64,000 nucleotides of DNA from Chinchilla lanigera (GCF_000276665.1 NW_004955446.1:16106717-16170716); one strand, 5' to 3'. Shown: positions 22,091 through 35,548, counted from the first letter of the stretch. Notes: generated from the letters alone by a model not told the origin. Made by a program: numbers and translations.

Positions 22091-24789
22091 ACTGTCTTTT
22101 AAGTCATTTGGAAGTACAAACTAAATGTATTTATGAAGGAAAATTAATGTGATGCTGATATTGTTTGTTTTAGAAATCCCTTGTTAAAATAAATGCCATA
22201 TGTCACAATGTAAATAGATACACATAAATCCTGTATTTTTTCTGTTTATACATCAATCTCTACTAGGTTATTTACAATTGCATTTGTTGCTCATGTAGGT
22301 TTTACAGTCTATCCTAGTCTTTTGCTAGCTAGAATAAGGCTTTAGTAATAACAGTTTTTAAAATAGTAATAACTTTTTAGCTTTCTCTCTGAAGGTACAA
22401 AAATTTAATAATTGAGTTGACCTAACCTAGAAGCAGAATTAATCAATATTAGAGATTTCAGTTTTACTAAAAGTAGGTTATTAAAATAATGAGCCCTTAT
22501 ATTTTTTCTTTCCTGCATGCCAATATGCTAATATTCTTATCTCCCCATTTCTTACTTGGTTCATAATATTAGAATATATAACAGGAGTGTCAGATTTTTA
22601 ACAGATTTAATTTTTCTTTAAAAAAGTCACACTATAGTGTCTGTTCTAAAATCACAAATATGATTTCTGCTTTTTAAATAGAAAGAATACAGATGGAGAA
22701 TACAGAAATTCATTAATTATTAACCACATAATTGTTTTTAACAGTCTGTGAGTTTCTGAAAAGGCAGAAAAATTGTTCACTTTACTTTTAATTCTCTATG
22801 TGTGTGAGAGGAAGAGAGGAAGAAACAAAGAAGGAAAGATGAGGGGGTGGAGGCTAGAAATGAGGTTACACTAATGCATCCATCGATGTATATAAATCAT
22901 TTAAAATATCTGTATTAGAAAAGTGTGATGAACTTTCCTTATAAGTTATTACATCACTAAGATTTCATTATTTTGATGAAATGCACTGTGTTAATTCAAA
23001 TGCAAAATAATCATAAGTAACACTTGAGTATATGAACCACACTTGTCAAAGTAAATGAACAAAATATTATTTTGATGTAGGGCCCTTGAACTCCTTTATG
23101 GCATTGGTTTTGTTTACATTGTAATTTTCAAAATTAAGTAATCTACATGGTTCCCTAGTGTGAATTAACAAGTAGCTCTCAATCAATGTTTCATATTTTC
23201 TTCAGCAAATCCATGGAGGAAAACAGTGTCTGTTTCCTTTCTTCTGGTATAAAATTATTGCAGATTGTTTCACTATGAAGATTATATTTTTATACTCTGG
23301 ATTAAACCACAACTCCAGATTTTTCCTTGTGTATTCAATAAGAAAAACCAAAACTCCACTCAAAATTATTTTATTGTCATGAAGCACATATTAATATAGT
23401 TCAAATATATGAATCCTACAGCTTTTCTATTGGAAACATTTCATTCTGCTTCCATTAAATTACACACTGATATCATCACGTGAGCAAACTAAAGCTATTT
23501 CCATGGGCTGCTTAGACTTCTCACTCTCATGAGAAAACAACCAACCAAATGCTCATTTTTAAAAAGTTTGCAAATATCACATTTAACAGGCCTAAAATCT
23601 ATTATTTTCCTCTGAAGTTTCCTTTCTTTATAAGTAAGACTTGCCCAATGATTTCAGGAAAGGAAAACAAGTAAGAATAACATGAATCCATAAAGGCAAA
23701 CCACATAGGAAATAAAATATGAAAAAATTAAAAGGAAACTAATTTCAAAGGCAAAGATTTTATGGTTGATTGTCATTATTTATTGGCAAAGCCAAATGTG
23801 TAGCAATGTAGCATTTCACTGGTTAGTATGATTTGAGAGAATTTGCGGCTCAACCAAGGGAGTAATCAGTAAAATATGTAAGAGTTAGAGGGGAGCACAC
23901 ACCTGTTGCTACAGATTTAAAAAGCCATGTCTTCAAAGACATGAAAGAGCAAACACAAAAATACTAAGCTAGTGCTGTATTCTCAAAGCCACCCAAAAGA
24001 AGCTAGAACTAACAGGAATGATGATCCTGAACTAATTGGATTTTAAATCAAGATCAAAATGCAGCACGCATTATCCAGAAATGGAGCAGTCTAATTTAGT
24101 AATTACGGGATTCGCTGCCATTGATTCCACCACGGCTCTCACTGTTTCAAGCACTAGGTCCTCCCCCACTTCCCCTGGGATGGCACAGCCTTCTCATTTT
24201 TTGCTGTTAGGAAATTTCCATCAATGCTTTGTTCAAATTTCTCATTCTCTTATCTCCCTTGTATGATCCCCTTTGCTGAGTACAGTTTCCAATCAATAGA
24301 ATAAAATGGTATCCGTAAATACAATTTGGAAATTATTACACATATCCTCATTTCTGGTAAATTCTACTTTGAGCCTGGGAACTTTAACTCTTTTATTCTT
24401 CTCCATAACCTAAACCACAAGAAAGAAATAAAATAAAATAAAATAAAAATAATTTATCACATCGTGAACAGAGAAATAAGTAGAATTGAGTAGATCACCA
24501 CTGAGCTTCCCATACTGAATGGGTCTCTTCAGTTGACTCTAAGGGATGCCAAGGTATTGAGGGAGAATTGATTGTTGCAACATTTGAATAAGAGTGGAGG
24601 AAACACTCTTTTCCTCGATTTGCAAATCTGGTTATAGTCAACAAATATTACACCCTAAGTATCAATAATAAAAATTAAGATTATAAAACGAGTAAAAAAA
24701 TATGTTGGCCACAGTTTGGAATCATATTCTCTGTTCTCTGTTTTCTACAAGTTTGCTACATTAGAAAATGGCATACCACTGGGTCAGAA
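22091..24789. other. Unique AT-rich DNA, no gene recognised
   Basis: No confident gene or repeat. A purine-rich stretch lies at 22808-22860 and an (AAAAT)n run at 24425-24450. Around 24030-24140 the sequence is compositionally distinct, containing 'tttagtaattacggg', a homeodomain-type TAATTA core. It could be a conserved noncoding element, but that cannot be judged from one genome. Confidence 0.45.
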
Positions 24790-25005
24790 ACCACACTTTG
24801 GAGGGAGAGCTGAGTTCAGGTCCACGGACAAGATCTGTGACCATAGGCAAAGTACAAAATTTTACTCAGCCTTAGTTTGTCCTTTATACAATGAGACTAA
24901 TGAAAGGATTTTATACCAGGCCTTCAAGTGTTCAATAACTTGAAGACTGTCAAGCTTTTAGAATTGTACCTCATCATAGTAAATGCCCAATAAAGATTAG
25001 TCTTA
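24790..25005 (+). mobile_element. MIR SINE relic, sense
   Basis: Diverged MIR: 'gctgagttcaggtccacgg', 'gtgaccataggcaaagtac', 'tactcagccttagtttgtcc', 'caatgagactaatgaaagg', and the tail 'atagtaaatgcccaataaagatta'. Confidence 0.7.
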
Positions 25006-25744
25006 TGGTTGCAATTATGACTTTTTCATTCAAGTCTCAATATTGTATGACCTTGCTATATAGTAGATCAAAAAACAACCCTTTTATTTGGTCTCCACTA
25101 TAGGAAGGACAGACGTTTAAAAAAAAGTGCAGTGTAAGTCAGTACACTGCAACTCTAAGATGAGGTTATTTTCCAGGGCAGAATTTAGGTCACCATGATA
25201 CACTATGTATTCCATTTTGTCAGTCTACCTAGGTTCATTGTTTTGGACAGTGGAGGCCACAACTGACTAAATGTTTGAAGCATTTAGCTATCTGAATCAG
25301 AATGTGAAAAAATCAATTTCCACTTACACCATCTAACCAGTATTTTCTTGCTACTGAGGAAAACTGCATTATAGAAAAACTGCAATGAGAACATCGCTGA
25401 GTGTAATGGCATTAGAAATATTGGATTTCATTTTGAATAGTTTAGCCTAAGAAGTTCAGAGACACGAACTTCCACCATAAAGAGCAACACCTACCCCTGA
25501 GAAACAGGAGCTTACTCCACCAGACCAGCACATCATAGCTTGTCTCATATGGAATTTGACCTTTTAATGCTTTCGTGAATGACTGGAATCTTCTTTTTCA
25601 TAGTTTTCTGCTCTTGGCTTGAGAGATATTTTCATGTATTTAATTTTTACATTTTTCCATACATTGTTAGTTTTATTCTTTAATTCCCAGAGAAATTTCC
25701 TCTATTTTCAGAGGAGATGAGCACATCTCTATTTGGCTCTTCAG
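25006..25744. other. Unique DNA, nothing recognised
   Basis: No gene or confident repeat seen. Confidence 0.45.
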
Positions 25745-26000
25745 TACACAGAGCCAATATAACCCTATGGTTAAAATTGATGGTGCTATTGCCAGAATAC
25801 AGATTTATCAACTTATTCTACCACAGACTTGCTCCATCATGGAGCTCAACTTATTATTTCCACAGCTATTTCTACAACTTTAAAATGTGTGATAATACTG
25901 TCTACATTACAGTGTTGCAGTAAAGGATCAATGAGGTAAACATAAATAGAGTAATATGTAATAGCACATGAATAATTCATTGCATTCATGGTTATTCATC
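25745..26000 (+). mobile_element. MIR SINE relic, sense
   Basis: MIR order with heavy decay: 'tatggttaaaattgatggtg', 'acttattctaccacagacttg', a core with 'tttctacaactttaaaatgtgtgataatactg', 'gttgcagtaaaggatcaatgagg' and 'gtaatagcacatgaataattc'. Confidence 0.6.
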
Positions 26001-26214
26001 GACATTACTACTTAACTGTTTCATTCATTATTTATTACTGCTATTATTGGTTTCTAGAACTCATGTGAGAAGCTTATACTACCATTTGCCTAATGCTAAA
26101 CCCTCCATTCTTGGCATTAGACACTATCTCAGAACTTCCTACTTCAAGAAAGTCAGAATAACACCTTCTTTCTGCATGACATCCCACCTCAACCTTCTTT
26201 GTGATCATTCATTC

Positions 26215-26330
26215 GCCCAGTTATATTCATTCAGTTTTATCTATTAGGCAACTTATTATGTGCCTGGGACTCTTCTTGGCACTGGAATGTAGCAGCACCA
26301 TAGTATACACTCTGGATTTCAGCACTTTCG
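26215..26330 (+). repeat. Possible ancient repeat relic
   Basis: 'ggcaacttattatgtgcctgggac ... cttggcactggaatgtagcag' follows the common old-repeat phrase for a 3' end of the L2/MIR type. Family uncertain. Confidence 0.4.
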
Positions 26331-26829
26331 TGATAGTTTCTCAGGCTATTTACTATCATAATTATAGTAAGAAAATATCTGACCCTCCAAAGAGCTTAAA
26401 TCATTGGCTTTCCATAAAATATCATGTATAATAAAAGTATGGCTATTTTTTCTAGCTTTAACTTATACTATTATATTTTAATTTCTACCTAACTTCAAGG
26501 TAAATATTAAATTCTCTGGATTATTTCTATTTGTCTTAATGCTTCAAGGAAAAATAAGTTGATTGCCTAGCAGTGATCTTCTAGCTTATGCACATTGCAA
26601 ATTATCTAGGTCAATACGTAATTTTCTTACCGGTTTCGAGAATTACATTTCAGGAAATTGAAAATGTGTAGTATTTGGAGTTTCTCATGTTTATAGCCTT
26701 CTGCTTTCCCAGGGCAAATCAAGAAATCCATTTTGTTGACCTCCAAAACATGGTGTTCTGCCATATTGAAAAACAAAGTGTTTATAAAATAAGACCTAAA
26801 TTTAGATTTAGGAATTTTGAGTTTCTAGT

Positions 26830-27545
26830 CATAAGAATGTAACAGGGTTTGGAACTAACTTGTTACCATATGCAACTAGAATGGTGGACAAAATGTGGGA
26901 AATAGCTATTTTCATGCTTTGAAATGCAGATAGCACAGCACTGTGTCTTTCACAGGAAGGAACAAAAGAAGTGAGACCTATGACTGTACAGGCTTGCTGC
27001 CTACAGAAAATCCCTACACTGTGGTGCAGGAAAGAAGTCCAAATAGCACCTAGTAACTTCCCTGAGTGAAGAGGCAGGTCGAGTTCATATGGCCTTTACA
27101 GAAGAAGCTGTGAAGAGAAACAAGTCCAGAAAATATGCAAAGGAGTCCCCTTGAATCTTTAGCTTGATGCCAACATATGTATCTATACAGTGAATATGCA
27201 GAAGGCAGGGCAAGAATGCCTGAGAAAAGCACAATTGCTGAGGAGCAGATACTAAATCACCAGAATTCATACAAGGCCAAGAAGTGAATAACCAGAACAG
27301 ATAAATCTCCTTGAACACTTGCAACATTTAGTGGAGGCCAAGAACAGTCACATCTCAGAAGCAAAGCTAAATTAGTTCTAGGAAAAGAGCCATCCTAAAA
27401 GAAGTAAAAAGCAAGATAAAACTTATCCACAAGTAATCCATTGCCTACCAGAATTTACTCCAATGCTCTTCATTGGAATACAACAAAATCCAGGGCTCGA
27501 CAGCATAAAATTCACAAAATCCATTATCAGTCAGGTTTAGATTAA
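26830..27545 (+). mobile_element. Old L1 5' UTR / ORF1-start fragment (probable)
   Basis: Landmarks are 'gaatggtggacaaaatgtggg', 'gctttgaaatgcagatagcac', and near the end 'aaaatccagggctcgacagc' followed by 'ataaaattcacaaaatcc', which resemble the 5' portion and start of ORF1 in ancient L1 families. No frame is open, and the downstream L1 is missing. Confidence 0.45.
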
Positions 27546-27585
27546 CCATGAGATTGTTTTAGGAAATAAATTCTCTCTCCCCCAC

Positions 27586-27755
27586 TCTCTCTGTGATACT
27601 GAGGATTGAACCCAGGCCTTCCTCTTTTTTGTTTGTTCATTTGTTTGATTTTGAGACACAGTCTTGCTAAATTGCCCAGGAAGAACTTGTCATCCTACTA
27701 TTCTAGTTTTCTAGAGTGCTGGGATTATAACGATATGTCACTTCACCTAGCTTTA
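27586..27755 (-). mobile_element. B1-ID dimeric SINE, antisense
   Basis: An ID-derived half ('gatactgaggattgaacccagg') is joined to an antisense B1 ('gagacacagtcttgctaaattgcccagg', 'agagtgctgggattataac', 'cacttcacctagc'). Such B1-dID dimers are known from several non-murid rodent families, which supports the taxonomic inference. Confidence 0.8.
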
Positions 27756-29203
27756 ATATGTTTACTGATATTTGTACTCTTTCTAAGCACGAATTAAATA
27801 TATGCTTCCAAATATGCATTCAAAGTAGGTCAGACTCAGCTCTCTTTCCTAATACCTCAGTGACAGCTGCTGCTCTAAACTAAGGCTGCTTTGCCCAATG
27901 ATAACTACATGAGGAGATGAAGGCCAGAGCCAATCCTCTGTGGACATACTGCATCAGCTGACTGCAGAATACATTAGTCTATTTCTTTTATTGACACACT
28001 AAAAAAGAACAAGTCAAAGAATAATTTTTCAAAAATGAAAAAGAATAACTTGTTAACTGAAGGAGAATATTAGTATTTACAATCTATATCAGTTTTTCCC
28101 AAATTTCTTCCAAGATGTTTAGGAAACTTTGGGACAATAAAGTTTACACTTAAAAGGTTCCTTTTATTCACTGCCTTCTCTGTTTCTCCAACCTGCTCAT
28201 TAGAGGCCATGTGCTAAGTGATGCTTCCAAAGTCAATTGTCCCTTAGTTCCCTTTTTTCAAAATCATCACCAGCATTAGTGCTCTGAGGGACATCTTTTC
28301 GGAAATGCTTAAGTACTCCAATGGCCTCAATTCCCAAGTGAAGAAACAGAGGTGGATAGTTAATGTATAAATCACCCAGCTAAAACAGATCTCTTAATTC
28401 CCACTTTATTCCTTGGCTGCCCATTTCAGTGGATTACAGTAAGGGATTAAGATTATATTTTACTTTGGGGTAAGTGCTATCATATGAAAGTAGCAAGATT
28501 TAAGAAAGTTTAATCTCTGAAGATTTTAGATGTACAATCTTTCTCAGATGAAATCTAAGACAACAAGAAAAATCATACTTTACAATATAATTAGAGGAGT
28601 ATTTTAGGAGAGTTAACCTACATCAACAAAGGTAAAAATTAACTTGAAATTTGAGTAAATTTCATTAATAATGAGCCCTTACGGTATTGTTTGAAAGCTA
28701 AGTGCTTTGTTTGAATTCCATACAGAATTTACAGTTCTCCCTGGTACCCATACCAAGTTCAGAGGGATTTGCAGTTCTTCTCCAAAGTCAAGCTAGGGCA
28801 CTCTTTGTAGTATTGTAGGCAATAAATACTTTTGAATTTATGGATGAATTGTTTATTTGTCTCATATAGCTCACATAAATTTGGATATATTCATGGACTT
28901 CCAAAGTCATGCTGCTTTATGATGCTGTTTATGAAGTACTGTAGAAGCTAATATGTAACTTTAATTTGCTAAGTCTGATCAACACCAGATGTGCCAGTAT
29001 GTTATACTTGCTCTCTCTAGCCCTGGGCTTAGCCCTTTAGATTTCCTTTTTCCCTAAATAGAACTGGAATGTCTCACCATTCTGACCCCATAGTCTTTTC
29101 AGAAGATTGTGCTAGCAAACTGGTGAGGATTTATTATAAGGATATCAAGAGTGACATCCTTATCTCTAAAGCCACTTCAGTGACTGAGAACATACACCAA
29201 AGC
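27756..29203. other. Unique DNA, no gene recognised
   Basis: No exon or confident transposon. Part of 28290-28390 ('gaagaaacagaggtggatag') could be a MIR relic, too weak to call. Confidence 0.45.
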
Positions 29204-29214
29204 AAGACTTAAAC

Positions 29215-29299
29215 GCTTGGGCAGGGATATATAGCTCACTGCTACAGTGCCTGCTTGGCAAGTGTAAGATCCTGAGTTCAATTCCTGGTACAAAAAAAA
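29215..29299 (+). mobile_element. ID SINE, sense
   Basis: 'gcagggatatatagctcactgc' head, 'gcctgcttggcaagtgtaag', 'gagttcaattcctggtac', A-tail. Flanked by 'aagacttaaac' (29204-29214) and 'aagacctaaac' (29300-29310), an 11-bp duplication with one mismatch. The head is diverged. Confidence 0.88.
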
Positions 29300-29310
29300 A
29301 AGACCTAAAC

Positions 29311-32224
29311 TCTCCCCCAATGCAAAACTTTAGGTTGTAGGAATAGAAAAAAAATAATTTCATTAAAATGTTTGGGAAACACTGCTACTTATGATCATCT
29401 CCTCTCTCTAAATCTCCTTTCCTAAAGTGGTTTCACAGGGAGCTCCCCACTTTGATTCAGACATCTGTTTATCCTCCCTAGTCTTGACGCATGTTCTGTA
29501 AGGATCTATCGGTGTCCCAGAAGTAGTGTACAAACAAAGTATAAACCTTGGAAATTCTGAGAGTTAAGTCTAGAGCCAACCTGTAGACCCCTCAGAATCT
29601 ACAGTTCTTCCCAGTGTTCCCATTATTATGTGCTTAACAACTGGATATGTAGTCGTAGTGATATATCAAAAGTCATTATTTTATTTTTTTTTGGCTTTCT
29701 AAGATTTTTCTCCATTCTAGAGATCCCCTTATCTAGAATTTAAAAAATTCTTTATTTGATATAAATTTCTATCTCTGCTACTAAATTTAATGAATTTTAA
29801 TTAATTCATATTGCTGACTGCACTCTTTACAGAAGATCATTTCCTTTTACAATACAGCAGCAACAAGAAAAATGACACATTTTGTCTTCTTTCTGCACCC
29901 AAATGTAAATAGTTATGATAACCTCTTGCTATGTGGGAGGCGGCTGTCTAGTGTGATTATTAAATTACAGCTCCTGTATTGTATTCTCGTTGGTTAATGT
30001 TCACCCTAATTTGATAGGCTGAATTATATGTGATGCAGAAAATTCCTATTCGTACTTACAAAATGTAGTTCAACAAATTTCTCTGTGATACCATTCGTTT
30101 AATTTCATGAGCGTCTGTGGTAGAAAACAAATGAATAGTCTATTAGTTGCATGGGATTCTTCCAGCTAAAGAAACGAAAATGTTTAAAAAGTATTAGTCT
30201 TATAAAAAAAAAAAAACACATAGCTAAGGGGAGTAATCAGTGTTATGTCACTCAGTTCGCTATGGAGAAGTCAGTATAGAAAGGGCGATAACCTTCTTCA
30301 GCAGAGCACATCAAGTTAAAGACAGAAACTGCTTCTCTCAATTTGCTGGCCCCCATTTTATCTGCTGGATCATGCCTGGACCCAGCTACAACTCTTCCAA
30401 ATGGTAGCTTTTTGAGCCAGACTGACTTTGAGACATAATTTCTTTTATGTCATTTTTTTCCTTCAGCATCTGCTTGATCCTAAGTTAGAACACCACCCCC
30501 GCTAGGGAGAACACAACAGCTGTTAGGGTGGTGCATGGTGATATGTTCATTCTGACAGTGCGACTGAGCCTGCGAACCATGATTCATATTTTATTGCCAC
30601 CTTACTGGGTTGCTTTTATGGCAGGTTTTATTGCCCCTATCTATTTATTCAAAAAGTGTCATTTTGAAAATATAAATCTTGAAACGAGAGAGCAGTTGAG
30701 GAGAAAAATAGAATGTGTGCTTCTTTGGAATGAGTTTAACAAACTATATTTCAGAACATTCCCGCTCTTTCAAATTTATTTCTCTAAATATCCTCCCAAT
30801 CCCTACCTGGTGAAGAGAGAGGTAACTACAAGCAAAGACCAGGCGAGCTAGAAAGAATCTTAAACTCCCTTTCAAACACTTTCACTTTCCAGATAAGCAA
30901 ACTGAGGTCCAGAACAGGTGGGAAAGTGATTTCCGCATCAGCTCAATTGTGAAGAAAAGCCAGCCATTCCTCACCGCTGGACCTCCTCCCATCCCACAGC
31001 TGTTTTCCACATTGCAGTGCTTCGGAGAGCAGGCTGTCAGTAAGTCCATATTGATTGATCTGGACCTCATTGACTGTTTGCACTTCATTGAGCAGGGTGC
31101 CGTGGGGACCGGGAAGAGAAGTTCAGAGGAAGAGAAACATGTTCGTACCTCCCAGGAGGCTTGCTCAACTCATCACAGTTGAGCTTGGCTCCCAGGAAGC
31201 TGGAAGAAAACAAAGGTGCTTGTGAAAAATAAGTGTTTGTTCTGTTTTCTTACATGCTGTTGTAAACATCTCACAGGACAAGAATCTTGGTTAACAACGA
31301 ATCAATCGCTCTAACATGAAGGATTGATAAAGTGTGGAATGTACGTGCAGCACTATACTACAGAAAAGTGAATGGGTGAAATAAAAATAGTGATTGAAAT
31401 GAGGGGTTTCATTTTAGTATTCCCACTTATCAGTCTTTATGAAGGTATATTTGTGCACAAAATGAGATAACATCACAGTGTGGTAGAAAGAACCAAAGAT
31501 AAAATTAGGATTACATCGGTTAAATCATTGTCAAGGGATAATTGCTATATAATCTGTTTTTATTATTTAAGGAATTTCAACTTAAAATATTTTGAGTATA
31601 CGTTTATAAAAAGTAAACTGGGGGTGTGTTGAAGGCAACAAGGATCTACATTTGACTGTAGCTGTGTGTAGTTGAATTGTCCCGGCTACATAACTGTGTC
31701 TGAGGTGCCTCAGAGAGTGAGCTGTCTGAGGCCCTTTCAAGGGAGATCTTAGAAAACTGCACACAACTCAACTCATCTTCCATCTAGAAACTTCAGCTAT
31801 AAAATTTTTATTCCATACATATTTTATCTCTCCTATCCTAGGAAACCTACTAAAATGGATGTCGGTGTTTTTACCCTAGTTAAATCGAGCCATTTTTGTT
31901 CATCAGTCCTGATTTCTTTACTTCACATTTACTATAGGAATAGTAATGTTTAGTTTCCAGCCTATTTGGATTCCTAACACAATCGTCAGATAATTCTTTT
32001 CCAAGCTAACGGACCAGAGGCGTCAAGAAAACATCAAGGAACTGTCAATAAAATGCATATTTATAAATCACTGAGTTAATAAATTGACATTAAAGTATAG
32101 TTTTTCTAGAAGAAAATTGCCTTGAAAATCACTTGATATTGAGTTTCAAGTCATTACCTTAAGATTAAATTTCTGTATTTTTTAATCAATTTAAGCATTT
32201 CAAATTAAATGAAAATCAGGTATT
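29311..32224. other. Long low-repeat stretch, no gene recognised
   Basis: About 2.9 kb with almost no recognisable transposon. The 107-codon frame at 30528-30851 has a possible hydrophobic segment ('HILLPPYWVAFMAGFIAPIYLF'-like, shown only in part), but no splice context, family match or codon signal that I can defend. A short fragment at about 30880-30920 ('cagataagcaaactgagg') resembles MIR. CpG sites are a little more frequent from 29930 to 31140 than in the flanks. Confidence 0.4.
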
Positions 32225-32247
32225 TTTCTTTTTCCTCTCCCCTCCAG

Positions 32248-32323
32248 CAATACTAGGGATCAAACCCAAGGCCTCACATATGCTAGGTAAGCATGTTACC
32301 ACTAAGCTAAACACTTCCAGCCT
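32248..32323 (-). mobile_element. ID-like SINE, antisense (old)
   Basis: 'aatactagggatcaaacccaagg', 'catatgctaggtaagcatg' and 'ccactaagctaaacacttccagcc' form a diverged antisense ID, preceded by a pyrimidine-rich tail region from about 32223. No clear target duplication. Confidence 0.78.
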
Positions 32324-34388
32324 TAGATCTTTTTGTTTGCTTGTTTGAGTTTTAAAAAGTGAATTTTATTAGTTGATTTTTTTAATTCAATATGAAATTC
32401 AGTACTTTAAATTTCTCTTATTACCATAACACAATGGCATGTATTTATATATGTATTTATTACATGGATGAGGGAGTACATGAGGCTGTCATACAAAGAC
32501 AATCTTGCATACTACACAGTAGCCGTTGTTCTCAGATAAAATGTAAGTCGAGCCAGCTTTTAATTTGTAAATACTGTACAATCAGACTTTATTATAAAAA
32601 CATTTTCACTCCCACAATGTATATTCTGTGCATAACATTTTTACTTTGTTCAACACTTACCTTTTTTAAAAATTGCATTTGCTTATTTTACTGCATTTAA
32701 TTCCACAACGGATATCTATTCTCTCCCACATAAGGAATCCTCTATATTCTATCTCACAGTTAACAAGCTTGTTTCATATAAGCAGCATCTGTGGTCACAT
32801 CCATTTACATACACACGCCGTCTTGCTTTATTTCAGCTTTACTGTTGGCCCCTTTGTCTTTTGGGCTCCTGGCAGTTTGTTCTGTTCGGAGACTTGCTCT
32901 TTGGCCCCCAATCTGATGCTTCAGGACCACTCAGCCCCCAGGGCTCTGCTCCTTTCTGCCAGAATATGTAGCTCTCTGAACTGTAGCTGCGTGGGAATTG
33001 ATTGGGAATGCATCTGCAGCTTGGCTCGGCAGGGAAGTAGCGCCAACTAAGTCATCAATATGTGCTCCTGCACAGCTGGCTCCTCTGAAACACAAGCTAA
33101 GATTCTCTATAAGAAACATCCGAATGAAAATGTGCTCTCTGGAACGAGGGCCCTGCGTCCGTATTTTTTCCCTTTACTTTTCTTCTGACGCACTAGAACA
33201 AGTCCCATAGAAATAAATCTGAGATATAAGAAGACTAGAAAAATAAGTTACACCATGCTCTATCATCACCAGTAGATACGCTCCTACAAATCTGGGGCAA
33301 TTATTCTCACAGCTTCACAAAGGGGAAACCCTCCAGAAAGTTAGGTTACAGCATCACAATGGCTGCAGTTGCATGAGGCTGGGTGGTTTCAGTCTTCAGG
33401 CAACTCTTGGGATATGTTATTTTTATTCTGTGTGTATCTTCTGAGTTTCAACATGAATAAGATTTAAGACTGAAAGCAAATCTTAGCACACCGATGTTGG
33501 TAATGGTTTCATCTGAAACTTGAAGTCACCTGTAATGTGTACAGTATGCGACCCAGGTAGATGGAGAAAGACTCAGACCTCTCCCGTCCATTTGGTGAAT
33601 CTGAGCTGCATGTCGGATGGCATTTAAAAAGACACATGGTGAGTGGCTTGTTCACGGCCATGGTTGTGCACAAATATAAGAATCTGAAAGTTATTAAGAG
33701 AAAATCTTTGCTTGCTGCCAATCTTAATCATCCACCTTACAGTTGAACTTAAAGGAATAAAAGCTGTCCTGTCAAAAAACTTGGGAACAAAGTCAGTATA
33801 TGCGTTATGAAGAAAAACAGTCTAGTGGCCTTCACATAAGTCAGTGCACTCATGCAAGCAAGTTAAAGAAGGAGTCATGTAGCACATCAAATATTACAAA
33901 TCAAAGACAGAAATTAAACCCTACTTTTCCTCCTGAGTTCTTATTCATGTAAAAACATTTAAAAGACAAAAGGATAAATTACAAGTTCACCACATGGAAT
34001 GCACTGATGACATAACAATTAAATTGGAAGGGAAAAGTGACAAGTTGTTAATTCAACTGTGTCTCTCTGGACTTTGCCATACTGTGTAGTTGATGCTGGC
34101 ATTAGTGTTGCTGGATTCCAAGGTGCCCTACTGAAACCTGGGATATGTAACCCAAGAGTCCTTCAAAAGTCACTGTTTACTCAAGGGCTTTGTAAGATTT
34201 TATTTATAAGTTTATTTTTGAATTAAGTCTCTGGTATTTTAAATTCCTTGAGTTCTATAAGCTAAGAGAGGTTTAATTTAGCAGATTACCAGTGCATGGC
34301 TAATTTAATTGCGTGCAATTAAGGAAATTATTAAAATATGAAATAGATATCTATCTCATTCAAAATTCAAAATATTTGTTAAATTATT
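32324..34388. other. Unique DNA, no gene recognised
   Basis: No gene or confident repeat. Short frames at 32392-33210 overlap one another in several phases and have no recognisable domain. A perfect palindrome lies at 34305-34322 (listed separately). Confidence 0.45.
34305..34322. promoter_or_regulatory. 18-bp palindrome with paired TAATTG homeodomain-type cores
   Basis: 'ttaattgc' and 'gcaattaa' face each other across 'gt', giving a perfect inverted repeat. Paired TAAT cores facing each other at close spacing are a known dimeric homeodomain binding arrangement. Function is inference only. Confidence 0.3.
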
Positions 34389-34519
34389 GTGGCTGACTCT
34401 GCACATTTAGTCCCAATTACTCTTATGGAGGAGGCTGAGTCAGGGTAATCACTAGTTCACAACCAGCCTGGGCAACACAGGTAACATAGAGAACCCCTGT
34501 CTCAACATAAGAAAAAAAT
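34389..34519 (+). mobile_element. B1-like SINE, sense
   Basis: Diverged B1: 'gtggctgactctgcac', 'ggaggaggctgagtcaggg', 'caaccagcctgggcaacac' and 'gaacccctgtctcaaca' with an A-rich tail. Confidence 0.8.
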
Positions 34520-35349
34520 ATTATCAAAGCCAACATAAATCTCCTCAAGCCACATTTGTTCCTGAAATTTGAAATGCATGGTTTGGTTTCAGATATAGCA
34601 GTGAGGTATTAAGTAAAGAAGATGGAAGAACTAAATTAAAAATGATGGCTAATGCCTAAGCATGCTAGAAAGTCATGACTAAGGAGGAAAATGTAAATAT
34701 TGTACTGGATATTTACAGTCATTCTTGCAAAGCCCTACATCAACTGAGAGAATTTTATAAAACCAAACATTTGTCTTTGGACATAAACACATTTTGAAAA
34801 TTTTAAGTATCTTATGTGGAAGGCAAACAAATTGATTTGGATTTATGTAAGAATTGTTTGGTAGTAAGACTAAACAGTATACTAAAGGAAGAAGGTAATT
34901 CATAAGGAAACACTTTAGAATATAAATACTATATCCAGTTTTAAAACATGTATAATGCACTGTGGTTACGATCGCATGATAATAATATTCACTTCCAGCT
35001 CTGATTCTTTCTTCACCTCCCATTCTTCTAATCACACTACCATAGAATGAGAGAAACGTAGCCTAACCCCTTCACTTACAGATGAAAAAATGGAGCTAAA
35101 ATAAAATTTAAAACACAATAGGGCAATCCAGTGGGAAAATTCCCCAAGCAGTTAAGAATAATATGCTTAACATGGAGACCTTGATTTCTGTCATTCTCTT
35201 TTGTGATAAAAGTAATTCTGCTGTGCTGGAGATAAATCTAAAAGTACACCCTGAAAGTACAGAGACTGGGAAATAAATAAGGAATTGGAAATGATGATGA
35301 AAAGAAAGTGCAATAGTTGTATTTTTGCTTGCATTCCTTGAGACTGCTA
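34520..35349. other. Unique DNA, nothing recognised
   Basis: AT-rich. The minus-strand frames of 118 and 155 codons (34679-35035, 35108-35575) lack any domain I recognise, and the second overlaps a MIR relic. I treat both as chance. Confidence 0.45.
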
Positions 35350-35548
35350 CAGGATTTAAGCTCAAGAAGCTCAGTGTTAGAAACCAAAATTCCAGCCCCA
35401 ATTCTATCACACCTTTGCTGATTGAGAAATCTGTTTGCTTACCTCTGAAATGGGCATATCTATAGTTACTCAATCTGTATAATTGGACATTTGTGAAGAT
35501 CAAATGAGATAGTGGATTGGAAAGGCTTTGAAAATTCCAAAAAACACG
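35350..35548 (+). mobile_element. MIR SINE relic, sense
   Basis: 'ttccagccccaattctatcac', 'gtttgcttacctctgaaatggg', 'ttgtgaagatcaaatgagatag' and 'ggaaaggctttgaaaattcc' follow MIR order. Confidence 0.7.

Noticed and set aside
30528..30851. 107-codon frame with a hydrophobic stretch
   Set aside because: No family resemblance, no splice sites in a convincing arrangement. Consistent with chance in a long gene-free interval.
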